Shown here piece by piece: positions 19,201 through 26,869 of a stretch of 64,000 bases of DNA. The notes beneath the pieces were generated by a model that was given only the letters and a program-made list of their open reading frames with translations, made no database searches and had not been told where the DNA came from. A program made the position numbers and the translations under genes. This stretch comes from Liquorilactobacillus mali KCTC 3596 = DSM 20444 (lineage in GTDB: Bacteria; Bacillota; Bacilli; Lactobacillales; Lactobacillaceae). The stretch's first letter is position 1; each line of letters starts with the position of its first letter. The stretch spans positions 1 to 64,000 of the forward strand of contig NZ_BACP01000048.1 of the NCBI RefSeq assembly GCF_000260415.1, written 5' to 3'.

Positions 19201-19564
19201 AGGACAAATTAAAGTAGATAATCTTAAACCAGGAGACTACTACTTTAAAGAAGTAACTGCACCTAAGGGATATAAGTTAAATTCTGATAAAATAACTTTC
19301 ACTATTGAACTCCAAAATGTAGAGAAAATAGTTAAGTTAGTGGTAAAAGATTATCCTGAAGATATTCCAGCAAAAGAGCAAAATAATACTAATAGTTCAA
19401 ATAAAGTAGATAACTCGGATAAGAAACAAAATAATACTGGCTCCAAAGATAAATTTGGATTACCACAAACTGGATCTGAATCTGGAATATGGTTATCTAT
19501 AATGGGTAGTATTGTAATTGTTTTAGTTGCTTTGTTCGCAGTAATAAGAAGATTTAGAAGCTAG
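13292..19564 (+). CDS. Giant LPXTG cell-wall-anchored adhesin with SpaA-like repeats
   Basis: A 2090-residue surface protein. Order of parts: signal peptide (residues 1 to about 30); a region of about 120 residues; a serine-rich segment (about 155-200); an adhesin head near 215-370; several modules to about 1075 carrying a recurrent W-x-I-x-x-N ... L-x-x-x-x-V-x-D-P motif (five occurrences), like collagen-binding Cna-type domains; ten SpaA/Cna_B-like modules (from about 1080), the last eight nearly identical at 94-95 residues; an Asn/Lys-rich spacer; LPQTG at 2057-2061; a hydrophobic segment; and the RRFRS tail for sortase. The repeats keep a Lys in the first strand (LTKTD) and a Glu in YYFVET, which in this family form intramolecular isopeptide bonds. 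The GTG at 13292 is preferred over the upstream TTG because GGGGAGA precedes it and the signal peptide begins there. The ligand is unknown. Confidence 0.92.
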   Translation: MRKTKWFEKIYSVILSLVLVLQIFAPIIEATTTNQTSGNSSSVRLVSAQQDTSNEKQLDLKLQLDNTTDQEQTTKIDVSSKDNVKLKKVTNAALTASDNSTLLGQYQVTDSQLVLSSKANATGTVTLKLDIADDSSLTGTLQFELQSQEITASLKSASSSSSTSSSISSSSSDTNSSSSSTSSSSSATSSSASSSSSKVTRAVTVLAATSGNDITQYLPDTSNGTIINDATLGFTDSDGKAVDPTDVTDDTNLNFNYKWSIPNDLKDNYQIKGGDYFTFSLPGGIQYKAGTGTLGDYGTYAITSDGKVTFTFNDNVDNVNDISGDFHYTSSISSDSSSGKQDITIDTTDGPIDIPYVVKPTGGSDIAKAGTLTGANSSGNNPTGITWDVTINTSGQNLKNATVTDPLPAGTNLSSDSNAITIYPLTVDLKGKVTATGTALTEGTDYTVDKTNGKITFIGNYADTYQAFKIEYKTDIDSSSSVIPNNGGKVPFTNTATLTNNGKDSPASATVNANYGKLLEKSYDGQDKNGSQKYNWHINYNYGEKNLTSDQATLVDTLSDGQVFSGTPTLTYEDGTAVPSADYTVSYSADNSTMTIKFVNGLKQGVKVAYQSQVTAAIDGSTTINNSVSSDGQTTDTGEKTVSQQGLTKSLGSVDYNAKTVTWNFDINMAHQDMKNWSMTDPVPDGLTVDYNSFILKDKDTSVTLTNGTDYIVTPNGNGFTIAFKGNLANSAKDEYTLSYKTGFETQRLSNSAKWTNSATTTWYEQSGTEHTNNSSADFTPKTEFKNDGSKSGSYNAVSKNITWTVVTNYNQRTLTNAKIVDPIIGDQDYVSDSAKLYEATINPNGTYTLGNQVNTGVSYDSSSKTITANLPEGSTKAYVLTYDTTLADKVIDQATYDNSATYTNNSISSTLTAKVTVPNSGDVVEKTGQQDPTDAAYATWNIWVNKAQSTLTGVVVKDEPSDNQIIDQDSIVIYPGKVSANGSFTEDKDNPLQLGTDYTIDMTTDQLTGKQTLQIIFKNKITTAYSIDYRSLINSSLTNDVLTNTVSVGAQGEKDVSGNTNGTTKVVNNGGSATGKNTNLVITKSDADSKDAIAGATFELYADVSGKKGQLLRSGTTDTDGQLQWNNLKSGKYILVETSAPDGYVISSDLANGKEINVNYSDANSDNQVTQSITNEKGKITVEKTDSDTGHALAGATFDLYKDDGTLVKSGLMTDENGEISYSGLNAGKYYVLEKDAPAGYELDRTKHEFTVDGSDIQQKISVKDAETTGSVILTKTDSDTGKALTGATFDLYNADGTKVASGLTTDNKGQITYDDLKPGDYYFVETAAPAGYDFNKDTHYDFIVELQTTAKVATVSAGNAETTGSVVLTKTDSDTNQPLAGAIFDLYKADGTKVANDLTTDSSGQITYDNLKPGNYYFVETAAPAGYNLDSSKKNFTVELQETAKVATVSAANAETTGSVILTKTDSDTGEPLVGAIFDLYKKDGTKIESDLTTDNSGQIKVNGLKPGDYYFVETKAPAGYDLDNSEKNFTVIFQSTAQVATVSATNAETTGSVVLSKTDSDTGKALAGATFDLYKADGTKIANGLTTDAKGQIKVDDLKPGDYYFVETAAPAGYVLDSSKQNFTVELQKTVKVATVSATNAEKTGSVVLTKTDSDTGKALATATFDLYKADGTKIASGLTTDAEGQIKVDNLKPGDYYFVETKAPAGYVLDSSKQNFTVELQTTAKVAVVSAANAETTGSVILTKTDSDTGKALAGATFDLYKADGTKIASGLTTDTEGQIKVDNLKPGNYYFVETAAPAGYDFNKDTHYDFIVKLQTTAKVETVSATNAERTGSVVLTKTDSDTGKALAGAIFDLYKADGTKVASGLTTDAKGQIKVDNLKPGDYYFVETKAPDGYVLDSSKQNFTVVLQTVATIATVSATNKEKTGSVVLTKADGNTGKALVGAVFDLYKANGTRIASGITTNNKGQIKVDNLKPGDYYFKEVTAPKGYKLNSDKITFTIELQNVEKIVKLVVKDYPEDIPAKEQNNTNSSNKVDNSDKKQNNTGSKDKFGLPQTGSESGIWLSIMGSIVIVLVALFAVIRRFRS
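17102..19363 (+). repeat. Eight tandem SpaA-like modules of 282-285 bp
   Basis: Unit starts are at 17102, 17387, 17669, 17951, 18233, 18515, 18800 and 19082, giving a period of 282 or 285 bp. The first and sixth units share the variant DFNKDTHYDF in place of LDSSKxNF, so blocks have been copied within the array. The last unit is the most diverged. Confidence 0.92.
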
Positions 19565-19627
19565 ACTTTGAAATAAAAACTGTATATTAAATTTTGTTTT
19601 TGAATCATATTAATTTAATATAGAGGA

Positions 19628-19709
19628 TATTTTGGAGCTGGGTCAAAAGTTAGATTTTGAAGAATACCCCCAAAGTTAAAGTAAAAACTTTAACTCTGGA
19701 GGTTTTTTT
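19628..19709 (+). terminator. Terminator of the adhesin, beside a worn repeat hairpin
   Basis: Arms at 19667-19682 (CCCAAAGTTAAAGT core) and 19687-19702 (ACTTTAACTCTGG core) form a stem followed by seven T at 19703-19709. Just upstream, GAGCTGGGTCAAAAGTTAGATTTTGA at 19634-19659 is a degenerate copy of the dispersed hairpin. Confidence 0.75.
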
Positions 19710-19911
19710 ATTTGTCTACTAATTAATGTCTTCCAAACTATAAAAAATTTAGGTTCTACTACACGAAATTGACGCTAATTTAACATCACAATGAATTGTA
19801 ATTACGAATTCACAAGCATTTTACTTATTTTTTACATTAGCGTTACCTTTTTCAAACAGAATGAATACAAACTAGGATTATCATTAACTAGTAATGAAGG
19901 GAGAGATTTAA

Positions 19912-21198
19912 TTGAAGTTTTTAACTCTGTTTAAGAGAGCAGTTGGAGTAGTAGTTTTAATGATGGTGGCAGTATTGTTTGCCGGTTGTTCAAGTGGTAA
20001 GGCAGCCTCAAAAAAGGTTGTTCACATTTCCTACTGGCATGTTAATGCACAGACTCAAGGGGGAGCTTCCGTAGATGCGCTTGTAAAGAAGTTTAATAAA
20101 ACACATAAATACATAAAGGTGACAGCAAAATATAATCCTAATATGTATCAGGGACTAATGCAGAACTTACAATCTGCACAAGCATCAGGTAAAGTACCGG
20201 ATGTTGTTCAAGTTGGTTGGGCATATATGAATTATTTTGCTGATAATTTTAAATATTTAACACCAACTGATGCGCAAAGTAAGTTTGATGGCAGTAAGAC
20301 TTTCATTAGTAAGAATTTTACTACCCGAACTTTGTCTTTTGCTAAGGACAGCAAAGGAAAATTGGTTGGATTGCCTTATTCGTTAAGTACACCAGTCTTG
20401 TATTATAACAAAACAATGCTTGATAAATATGGTATAAAAGCTAGCAGCCTTTCAACTTGGGAAGGTGTCAGTGCGGCAGCTAAAAAAATTAAAGAAGCAA
20501 GTGGAAACTATGGTCTTTATATCCAAGAACCAGCTGATACATGGGCACAGCAAGCTTTACAGTTAAGTAATGGTGCAAAAATCAAAGAGAATGGCAAAGC
20601 AGCGTTTGCCAGTGCTGCAGGTGTAAAAGCTTATCAATTCTACCAAGACATGGTTGTCAAAGATAAGACTGCATTACATACACCTTGGGCGCAAGGTGTC
20701 GACGATTTTGTGAATGGCAAAGTTGCGATTGCGTACACTACTGTTGCACAGGCATCTCATATTAAACAAAGCGCTAATTTTGATGTGGAAGCAATTACCT
20801 CACCTCACTTTAAGGGACATAAGGCAACTGTTCCAGTTGGAGGATCAATGCTTGCTATTACTGCACAAAGTACGGAAAAGCAAAAGGCAGCTTGGACTTT
20901 TGAAAAATATCTGTATAAGAATAGTTCTTTGGTAACTTGGAGTAAGGGAACAGGGTATCTACCACCTACTCAAAGTGCATTAAGTTCAAAAGAGTTCAAA
21001 AGTTATCTAAGTGAAAACCCAATGTTGAAACCAGCTGCTAGTCAAATCAAGACAGCAGTTGCATGGACATCATTCCCTAAGAATGGTTTACAGGCAGAAC
21101 AGGCAATGATTGATGCACGTGACAAGATTTTGTCTGGCAGCAATGTGCAAGAAACATTGAAAAGTACACAGGAGAAGATCAATGAACAACAGAAATAA
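19912..21198 (+). CDS. ABC transporter substrate-binding lipoprotein (family 1, UgpB/MalE-like)
   Basis: A 428-residue lipoprotein. The signal ends in the lipobox LFAGC with Cys26, so it is anchored to the outer face of the membrane. The mature part begins VVHISYWHVN and contains LPYSLSTPVLYYNKTMLDKYG, the hinge region seen in sugar and glycerol-phosphate binding proteins. A TTG start follows GAAGGGAGAG. It is the first gene of a five-gene cluster: this gene, two permeases, an ATPase and a phosphoesterase, all with small overlaps or gaps. The neighbouring phosphoesterase suggests a phosphodiester ligand such as a glycerophosphodiester. That is inference, since the protein fold alone would fit an oligosaccharide as well. 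Confidence 0.87.
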   Translation: MKFLTLFKRAVGVVVLMMVAVLFAGCSSGKAASKKVVHISYWHVNAQTQGGASVDALVKKFNKTHKYIKVTAKYNPNMYQGLMQNLQSAQASGKVPDVVQVGWAYMNYFADNFKYLTPTDAQSKFDGSKTFISKNFTTRTLSFAKDSKGKLVGLPYSLSTPVLYYNKTMLDKYGIKASSLSTWEGVSAAAKKIKEASGNYGLYIQEPADTWAQQALQLSNGAKIKENGKAAFASAAGVKAYQFYQDMVVKDKTALHTPWAQGVDDFVNGKVAIAYTTVAQASHIKQSANFDVEAITSPHFKGHKATVPVGGSMLAITAQSTEKQKAAWTFEKYLYKNSSLVTWSKGTGYLPPTQSALSSKEFKSYLSENPMLKPAASQIKTAVAWTSFPKNGLQAEQAMIDARDKILSGSNVQETLKSTQEKINEQQK

Positions 21199-22072
21199 AA
21201 AAAATAAGGTTTTAACAATTGCTTATCTTTTTCCAACAGCGCTCATACTGTTGGTTTTTATTATTGCTCCGATAATATATACGTTCTATCTCAGTTTCTT
21301 TAATTGGAACTTAATTGCACCAACAAAAGATTTTGTGGGGTTGGAAAATTACCTCAGTATTTTTACAGACCCAGTTAATCGCAAAATTATTTTAAATACA
21401 GTTTTCTATATTCTATTATTGCTTGTCTTAAATTTTTTAGTTCCATATTTTATTTCAATAATAGTTAAATTTTTCATTAGTAAGATGCAGACAGCCTATA
21501 AAATAATCTTTTTTATTCCTAGTTTATTTTCATTGGTGGTAGGAGCGATGCTTTTTTCTTGGATTATGAATCCAGTCTCAGGACCAGTTGCTTTTTTTAT
21601 GAGAAATTTGGGTCTCACCTTACCTAACTGGACTAATTCAGGAGCAATGGCCGTTGTAGTAATTTGTTTGATAACTAATTGGAAAGTCTTTGGTTACAAT
21701 TTTGTCCTATTACTGACAGGTCTCGGGAGTGTACCACAAAACATTATTGATGCAACTAAGATGGATAGTATTCCCAAGTGGAGAATGATTTGGGACATTG
21801 TTTTTCCATTAAATAAAAGTATTGCCTTCTATGTTCTAATTCTGACAATTGTTCAGGGACTACAATACGTTTTTACACCGATCAGTGTTATTACTCAAGG
21901 AGGACCATATTATGGATCATCCAATGCTTTGTATCATACTTATTTGAATGCTTTCGTTCTTTACAAAACAGGGAATGCATCAGCATTAGCTATAGTTACA
22001 TTTGTTATCTTTCTAGTACTTCTTTATTTGGAGATAAAATTTGTTGAAGGGAGAACGAGCAGATATGAATAA
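21182..22072 (+). CDS. ABC transporter permease, MalF/UgpA class
   Basis: A 296-residue membrane protein with about six helices. It has a hydrophobic first helix (residues 10-31) and the ATPase-docking loop IIDATKMDSIPKWRMIWDIVFPL near residues 185-207. It overlaps the end of the binding-protein gene by 17 bp and is read from an ATG behind GGAGAAG. It forms half of the channel of the second ABC importer. It is intact, in contrast to the permease pair of the ugp operon at 6.7-8.5 kb. Confidence 0.88.
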   Translation: MNNRNKKNKVLTIAYLFPTALILLVFIIAPIIYTFYLSFFNWNLIAPTKDFVGLENYLSIFTDPVNRKIILNTVFYILLLLVLNFLVPYFISIIVKFFISKMQTAYKIIFFIPSLFSLVVGAMLFSWIMNPVSGPVAFFMRNLGLTLPNWTNSGAMAVVVICLITNWKVFGYNFVLLLTGLGSVPQNIIDATKMDSIPKWRMIWDIVFPLNKSIAFYVLILTIVQGLQYVFTPISVITQGGPYYGSSNALYHTYLNAFVLYKTGNASALAIVTFVIFLVLLYLEIKFVEGRTSRYE

Positions 22073-22883
22073 ACTTAAAGAGAGTGGTTGGCATTTTCTA
22101 TTGATAGTAATCTGTTTAGTTTTATTGCTACCAGTTCTTTTCATGATTTCCAATTCTTTTAAGACATTGCAAGATTCTTATCATTCTATGCTGCAACTTA
22201 TTCCGACACATCCAACTTTCAGCAACTATTTGACTTTGGATAAACAAATCAACCTTTTTAGAATAGTTTGGAATACATTTTTTATGGCAACAATTGTAAC
22301 ATTGGGAAAAATTATTACTGGTTTATTAGCAGCATATGCATTTAAATATTTTTCATTCAAAGGCAAAAAATTTTTTTACTTTGCTTTCATTTCCACGATT
22401 TTTGTTCCGTTTACAGTAGTAATGATTCCAAACTTTTTAGTGATTTTTAAGCTTAATCTATTGAACACAGCTCTAGGGGTGGCCCTGCCGCAACTTTGTG
22501 ATGCCACAGGTATTATGCTCTTTCTCAAAGCAATGGATAAAATTCCGAATAGTTTGATAGAGAGTGTGCGAATTGATGATATTCCATCATACAAGATTTT
22601 GAAGGACATTGTGGTTCCTATTTTACGACCGAATATTATCAGTATAGGAGCGATTTTCTTTATTAATTCTTGGAATGAGTATGTTTGGCCAACATTAATT
22701 TTGAAAGACAAGAATAGTTTTACATTGCCATTAGCATTACAAAACTATATTTCTAGCGAGGGGGGAACCAATTTTCCTCTAGCTATGGCATTATCAACTA
22801 TTATGATTATTGTGCCATTGCTGATTTATTTGATTTTTCAACGCTATATTTTAAATAGTATTAGCAGTTCAGGATTAAAATAA
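22065..22883 (+). CDS. ABC transporter permease, MalG/UgpE class
   Basis: A 272-residue membrane protein with about six helices. It has the SNSFKTLQD segment after the first helix and the docking loop LIESVRIDDIPSYKILKDIVVPIL near residues 165-188. The C-terminal half includes FINSWNEYVWPTLIL, the same region that is broken in the ugpE gene at 6.9 kb. The ATG at 22065 overlaps the preceding gene by eight bases, with GAAGGGAG inside that gene. It completes the channel. Confidence 0.88.
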   Translation: MNKLKESGWHFLLIVICLVLLLPVLFMISNSFKTLQDSYHSMLQLIPTHPTFSNYLTLDKQINLFRIVWNTFFMATIVTLGKIITGLLAAYAFKYFSFKGKKFFYFAFISTIFVPFTVVMIPNFLVIFKLNLLNTALGVALPQLCDATGIMLFLKAMDKIPNSLIESVRIDDIPSYKILKDIVVPILRPNIISIGAIFFINSWNEYVWPTLILKDKNSFTLPLALQNYISSEGGTNFPLAMALSTIMIIVPLLIYLIFQRYILNSISSSGLK

Positions 22884-22894
22884 GGTGGTTAATT

Positions 22895-23983
22895 ATGAGT
22901 AATAAAGTAATTTTAGAATTAAATGATGTTACGAAAAATTATAAAAAAACTAATATAATACGTAAAATGAATTTACAAGTTAAAGAGGGGGAGTTTCTAG
23001 TAATGCTAGGTCCATCAGGTTGTGGTAAGTCGACTACTTTGCGGATGATTGCAGGGTTAGAAGCTCCAAGTACTGGGGAAATTCTAATAGATGGTCGAAA
23101 TTCAGAAAAAATCTCAAGCTTTGAGCGCAACATTGCGATGGTTTTTCAAGACTATGCATTGTATCCCAATATGACGGTCTATCAAAATTTGGAATACTCA
23201 TTAAAAGTGCACAAAGTTAAAAAAGAAGAACGACAAAAACGGCTGGAAGCAATTCTTGAAACACTTAATTTAACCGCATATCGTGATCGTCTACCTGGAC
23301 AACTTTCTGGAGGGCAGAAGCAGCGAGTAGCACTTGGAAGAGGAATGGTTAAGCAAAGTAAGATATTTCTTTTGGATGAACCTCTTTCGAATATTGATGT
23401 ACAGTTACGTGAAAAGGCACGTGACGAAATTCAAGCGTTGCATGAAAAAAACCATCAGACAATTGTTTATGTGACCCATGATCAGTTAGAGGCCATGGCT
23501 CTGGGAGATCGAATTGCAATTATCAATGACGGGATTATTCAGATGATAGATACCCCAGATAATATTTATAATCATCCAACAAATCTTTTCGTCGCACAAT
23601 TTATTGGTACTCCAAAAATTAATACATTAGAAGTTACCTATGACCAAGGAAAGTTGCTTTTCAATGAAGAAGTTGTACTTTCGAATACAGAACGATTGAG
23701 AAAATTGGCTTTAGCAAGCAATCGACTTTGTTTAGGAATTAGGCCAGAACATGTAATTGTAAAGAAAGAACGGACAGATTTATTGGATTTACCTGCCCAG
23801 GTTGAAACGGTTGTTGATTATGGTCGCTATCAGCAGTTGACGTTGAATATAAAAGGAAATCAGTCCATCAAAGCAATCATCACCAATAGTGTTTTTGTTA
23901 GTGGTGATAAAGTCTATTTTTCGTTTGTTGCAGAGAAAATTTTATTATTTGATTATGAGAATAAAAAGAATCTTGAAAACTGA
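22895..23983 (+). CDS. ABC transporter ATP-binding protein (MsmK/UgpC class)
   Basis: A 362-residue ATPase. Walker A is GPSGCGKST, the Q-loop FQDYALYP, the signature LSGGQKQR, Walker B IFLLDEP and the switch His in YVTHDQ. A C-terminal regulatory region contains GIRPEHV. It lies 11 bp after the second permease and 14 bp before the phosphoesterase, in one transcription unit. It is a paralog of the UgpC at 8.4-9.6 kb, and each is linked to its own permease genes. Confidence 0.9.
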   Translation: MSNKVILELNDVTKNYKKTNIIRKMNLQVKEGEFLVMLGPSGCGKSTTLRMIAGLEAPSTGEILIDGRNSEKISSFERNIAMVFQDYALYPNMTVYQNLEYSLKVHKVKKEERQKRLEAILETLNLTAYRDRLPGQLSGGQKQRVALGRGMVKQSKIFLLDEPLSNIDVQLREKARDEIQALHEKNHQTIVYVTHDQLEAMALGDRIAIINDGIIQMIDTPDNIYNHPTNLFVAQFIGTPKINTLEVTYDQGKLLFNEEVVLSNTERLRKLALASNRLCLGIRPEHVIVKKERTDLLDLPAQVETVVDYGRYQQLTLNIKGNQSIKAIITNSVFVSGDKVYFSFVAEKILLFDYENKKNLEN

Positions 23984-23997
23984 AGAGGGAGTTTAAA

Positions 23998-24846
23998 ATG
24001 AATGATATAACAATTATCCAAATTTCAGATATACACTTGAGTCCAACTGGTAAGCAACCATCTTTTAACCAACAGTTGGATCCATATGTTAAATTAAATA
24101 TGGTGTTTGATGATATAAAAAAAATAGCTGTGAAACCTGAATTTATTGTTCTAACAGGAGATCTTATTCATGAAGGAGTAGCAAGTGATTATGTCCATCT
24201 GAAAGAAATTCTAGCGGAAAAAGAACAACAGCTTGGAATTCCTATTCAAGTTATCTTAGGTAATCATGATAGAACCGAAGCCTTTTATGAAGGCTTTTTG
24301 CAGGAGAAACCACGAGATAAGTACTATTATAAGAAAACTTTTTCCGGTATAGATAGTTATTTTCTAGATACTACATTTGGAAATATAGAACAAGGATATC
24401 TCGATGAGAAACAATTGAAGTGGTTAAAAGAAAGTTTGCTTCAAAGTCAGGAAAGACCTGCATTGATTTTTATGCATCATCCGATAGCCGGTGCGTCATT
24501 ACATTACATGCGCTTTAGTGTTTTACAAAACGGGGATGACTTATTAGAAGTATGCAATAATGGGAATGTTAAAGGAATCTTTGCAGGGCATATTCACTTT
24601 GCAACAACTTATACAACAGATAATATATTAAATGGTGTTGCAGAGTCGACAGCTTACCATATTGATTGTCGTAATCATAAAATACATTATGTTAGTGACG
24701 CAGTTGGGTATAATATTATTACACTTTCTGCAGCATGTGAAGTTGGTATTGAAAATCAACTTTTGCTTTGGAGTCCTAAAATTGTAAAGGAAATTCCAAT
24801 TGAACAAACTGATTTTATAGACATGACAAAGTTAAAGAAATACTGA
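23998..24846 (+). CDS. Calcineurin-like metallophosphoesterase (CpdA/GpdQ type)
   Basis: A 282-residue cytoplasmic enzyme of the binuclear metallophosphoesterase class. All metal motifs are present: SDIHL (D-x-H), LTGDLIHEG (GD), LGNHDR (GNHD), MHHPIAG and GIFAGHIHFA (GHxH). The family includes cyclic-nucleotide phosphodiesterases (CpdA) and glycerophosphodiesterases (GpdQ). No signal peptide is visible, so it acts on an intracellular substrate. Position at the end of an intact importer operon suggests that it hydrolyses what the transporter brings in, for example a glycerophosphodiester to glycerol-3-phosphate. A cyclic-nucleotide role cannot be excluded from sequence. A GAGGGAG site precedes the ATG. 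Confidence 0.88.
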   Translation: MNDITIIQISDIHLSPTGKQPSFNQQLDPYVKLNMVFDDIKKIAVKPEFIVLTGDLIHEGVASDYVHLKEILAEKEQQLGIPIQVILGNHDRTEAFYEGFLQEKPRDKYYYKKTFSGIDSYFLDTTFGNIEQGYLDEKQLKWLKESLLQSQERPALIFMHHPIAGASLHYMRFSVLQNGDDLLEVCNNGNVKGIFAGHIHFATTYTTDNILNGVAESTAYHIDCRNHKIHYVSDAVGYNIITLSAACEVGIENQLLLWSPKIVKEIPIEQTDFIDMTKLKKY

Positions 24847-24922
24847 AATACTTTCACGAATAATTAAGCAGTTTTTTGGTAATGGAGTTTTCTGGAACAT
24901 GGCTATTTGAAACAAGTGGAGG

Positions 24923-24962
24923 GGGCTAGGGCGAAAATTAAATTTTGACCTAGCCCTTTTGA
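24923..24962 (+). terminator. Terminator of the second ABC operon (repeat-family hairpin)
   Basis: GGGCTAGG at 24923 pairs with CCTAGCCC ending at 24956, around an AAAATTAAATTTT core, followed by TTTT. The core is the hairpin part of the dispersed repeat. No palindrome part was seen here. Confidence 0.75.
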
Positions 24963-25108
24963 GTCTATAAATTGATTCATACAGCAAAGAGTATCTAGCT
25001 GCTACTTTAATGACGAAAACAAATTGTAATAATGAGTTGTATCGTATAAGGTATTCTGAATTCTATTGTATAATTAATGTATAGAAATTGAGAGAGTGGG
25101 AAGTACTA

Positions 25109-25681
25109 ATGAGTATTTATGATGATATTGTTCAAGATGAGCAGAACAAGAGTTATACTACTGCGGGACTATATCCAATTTTCTCAGTACCAAAATCGGC
25201 TAGGATATTAATTATCGGTCAGGCACCGGGAAAAAGAGTTCAAGATACTGGCATCATGTGGAACGATGCTTCTGGGGACCGGCTGCGTGAGTGGTTGGGA
25301 GTTGATAGGTCAATATTTTATGATTCTGGAAAAATTGCAGTTATTCCAATGGATTTTTATTATCCTGGGAAAGCTAAATCTGGCGATAAGCCACCAAGAA
25401 GGGGAATTGCAGAGAAATGGCATCCTAAATTGCGAGCGCAAATGCCAAATATTCAACTGACAATTCTGATAGGTGCTTATGCACAGCGATATTATTTAAA
25501 TCTGGCTCCTAAGACAACAATAACAAGTACAGTTCAAAATTTTGCAGAATATTTACCTGAATTTTTCCCTATTGTCCATCCGTCGCCGCGTAATAATATT
25601 TGGTTAAAGAAAAATCCTTGGTTCTTAATAGATGTTATTCCAAAATTACAAAAGCAAATCGCAGAGATTATCCAAGTGTAG
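25109..25681 (+). CDS. Uracil-DNA glycosylase superfamily protein
   Basis: A 190-residue protein with the uracil-DNA glycosylase fold. The first motif is IIGQAPGKRVQDTG (about residues 32-45), and the C-terminal motif is HPSPRNNIWLKKNPWF, where family enzymes contact the DNA. Between them are a YYPGKAKSGDKPPRR segment and LTILIGAYAQRYYL. This resembles the small 'uracil-DNA glycosylase family protein' group of lactobacilli rather than classical UNG, whose GQDPYH motif is absent. Whether it excises uracil is unknown. The start at the ATG at 25109 follows GAGAGAGTGGGAAG. It probably sits in one unit with the oxidoreductase that begins 30 bp later. Confidence 0.75.
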   Translation: MSIYDDIVQDEQNKSYTTAGLYPIFSVPKSARILIIGQAPGKRVQDTGIMWNDASGDRLREWLGVDRSIFYDSGKIAVIPMDFYYPGKAKSGDKPPRRGIAEKWHPKLRAQMPNIQLTILIGAYAQRYYLNLAPKTTITSTVQNFAEYLPEFFPIVHPSPRNNIWLKKNPWFLIDVIPKLQKQIAEIIQV

Positions 25682-25711
25682 AGTAGAACTATCTCAAGGA
25701 GGAATTGAATA

Positions 25712-26731
25712 ATGGTAGATAAGTTATTTAAGACACTGATAGTTAATAAGAGTGAGGATATGCCAAAAGTGCAGTCAGAGATGAAAAAGATAACTCTTGC
25801 TGATTTATCTGAAGGTGATGTGGTAGTAAAGATTGCGTATTCTTCATTAAATTATAAGGATGTTTTGGCTTTTCAGAATAACTCAGGGGTAATTAGAAAG
25901 TATCCTATGATTCCAGGAGTGGATTTCTGCGGAACAGTTATTGAGACGAGCAATCCTCGATTCACTACAGGTGAAAATGTGTTGTGCACTGGCTATGATG
26001 TGGGTGTCTCACACACTGGCGGCTTATCTGAATATGCAAGGGTACCTGCAGAATGGTTAATAAGATTAGACAAAAATGTGCCACTAGAATATGTTATGGC
26101 ACTTGGCACCGCTGGCTTGACAGCCGCTCTTTCGGTAAATGAAATAGTTTCATTTGGGGCCAAGAGGGATTCTGAAATACTTGTTACAGGTGTTACTGGT
26201 GGTGTGGGAAGTATTGTTGTTGCCATTTTAAAGAAGTTAAAAATGAGAAATATTTCAGTTCTTGTTAGAAATAAGGACCAGCGACATAGTTATTGCAATG
26301 AGTTTAAGAATGTATACTTACGTGATGATCTTGAAACTAAGAAACTTATTGCACATCAAAAATTTGATTATGTGGTAGATTGTGTCGGAGGAACTGTTTT
26401 GGAGGCTGTATTACCTTGGGTTAGTTACAAAGGGGTAGTTACAGTATGCGGGAATATCGCTGGTAATCAGTTAAAGACTAATATGCTTCCCTTTATTTTA
26501 CGCGGTATCCGATTGATGGGGATTGACTCAGTAAATATAAAACTTGAAGAAAAAGAAAAAATGTGGCAGCAGTTATTAACAGATTGGAACATCAATGGTG
26601 CATTTTCAGTGAGAATTTTTCCTTTGGATAAAGTTAAATATGTGGTTGATAACTGGGTTGAGGTAAGAAATAAAAGCAGAATTGTAATTAGTGTCCCAGA
26701 TACTAAGAATGTTGAAAAAATAAGCAGATAG
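25712..26731 (+). CDS. Zinc-independent medium-chain oxidoreductase (YhdH/YhfP family)
   Basis: A 339-residue NAD(P)H-dependent quinone reductase or acryloyl-CoA reductase-like enzyme. The catalytic domain has SSLNYKDVLAFQ and PMIPGVDFCGTV, and the Rossmann domain has the dinucleotide motif VTGVTGGVGSIVVAIL near residues 154-170. The zinc ligands of alcohol dehydrogenases are missing, as expected for the YhdH/YhfP subgroup. An AAGGAGG site precedes the ATG. The physiological substrate is unknown. An imperfect hairpin near 26750-26782 may end the transcript. Confidence 0.85.
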   Translation: MVDKLFKTLIVNKSEDMPKVQSEMKKITLADLSEGDVVVKIAYSSLNYKDVLAFQNNSGVIRKYPMIPGVDFCGTVIETSNPRFTTGENVLCTGYDVGVSHTGGLSEYARVPAEWLIRLDKNVPLEYVMALGTAGLTAALSVNEIVSFGAKRDSEILVTGVTGGVGSIVVAILKKLKMRNISVLVRNKDQRHSYCNEFKNVYLRDDLETKKLIAHQKFDYVVDCVGGTVLEAVLPWVSYKGVVTVCGNIAGNQLKTNMLPFILRGIRLMGIDSVNIKLEEKEKMWQQLLTDWNINGAFSVRIFPLDKVKYVVDNWVEVRNKSRIVISVPDTKNVEKISR

Positions 26732-26848
26732 TATGCTTGTTTTGTTAAGTTATATGAACTTATTGCCGAGTTCTTCATATATAAATCTGCATTTTTTATA
26801 ATTTTAAGTAGACGTTGGTAGAAAAAGTCACCATTGAGAAATATTTTT

Positions 26849-26867
26849 TATGGTTAGCCTAAAAAAA
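26849..26867 (+). promoter_or_regulatory. DtxR/MntR-like operator upstream of mntH
   Basis: TATGGTTAGCCTAAAAAAA contains the core GGTTAGCCTAA of the DtxR-family consensus TTAGGTTAGCCTAACCTAA. It ends 3 bp before the proposed -35 element. A manganese-sensing MntR is the natural candidate regulator for an Nramp gene. Confidence 0.55.
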
Positions 26868-26869
26868 AG

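Noticed and set aside
17102-19363. Regular direct repeats as a possible CRISPR array
   Set aside because: Units are about 282 bp long, in frame and encode SpaA-like modules. There are no short repeats with unique spacers.
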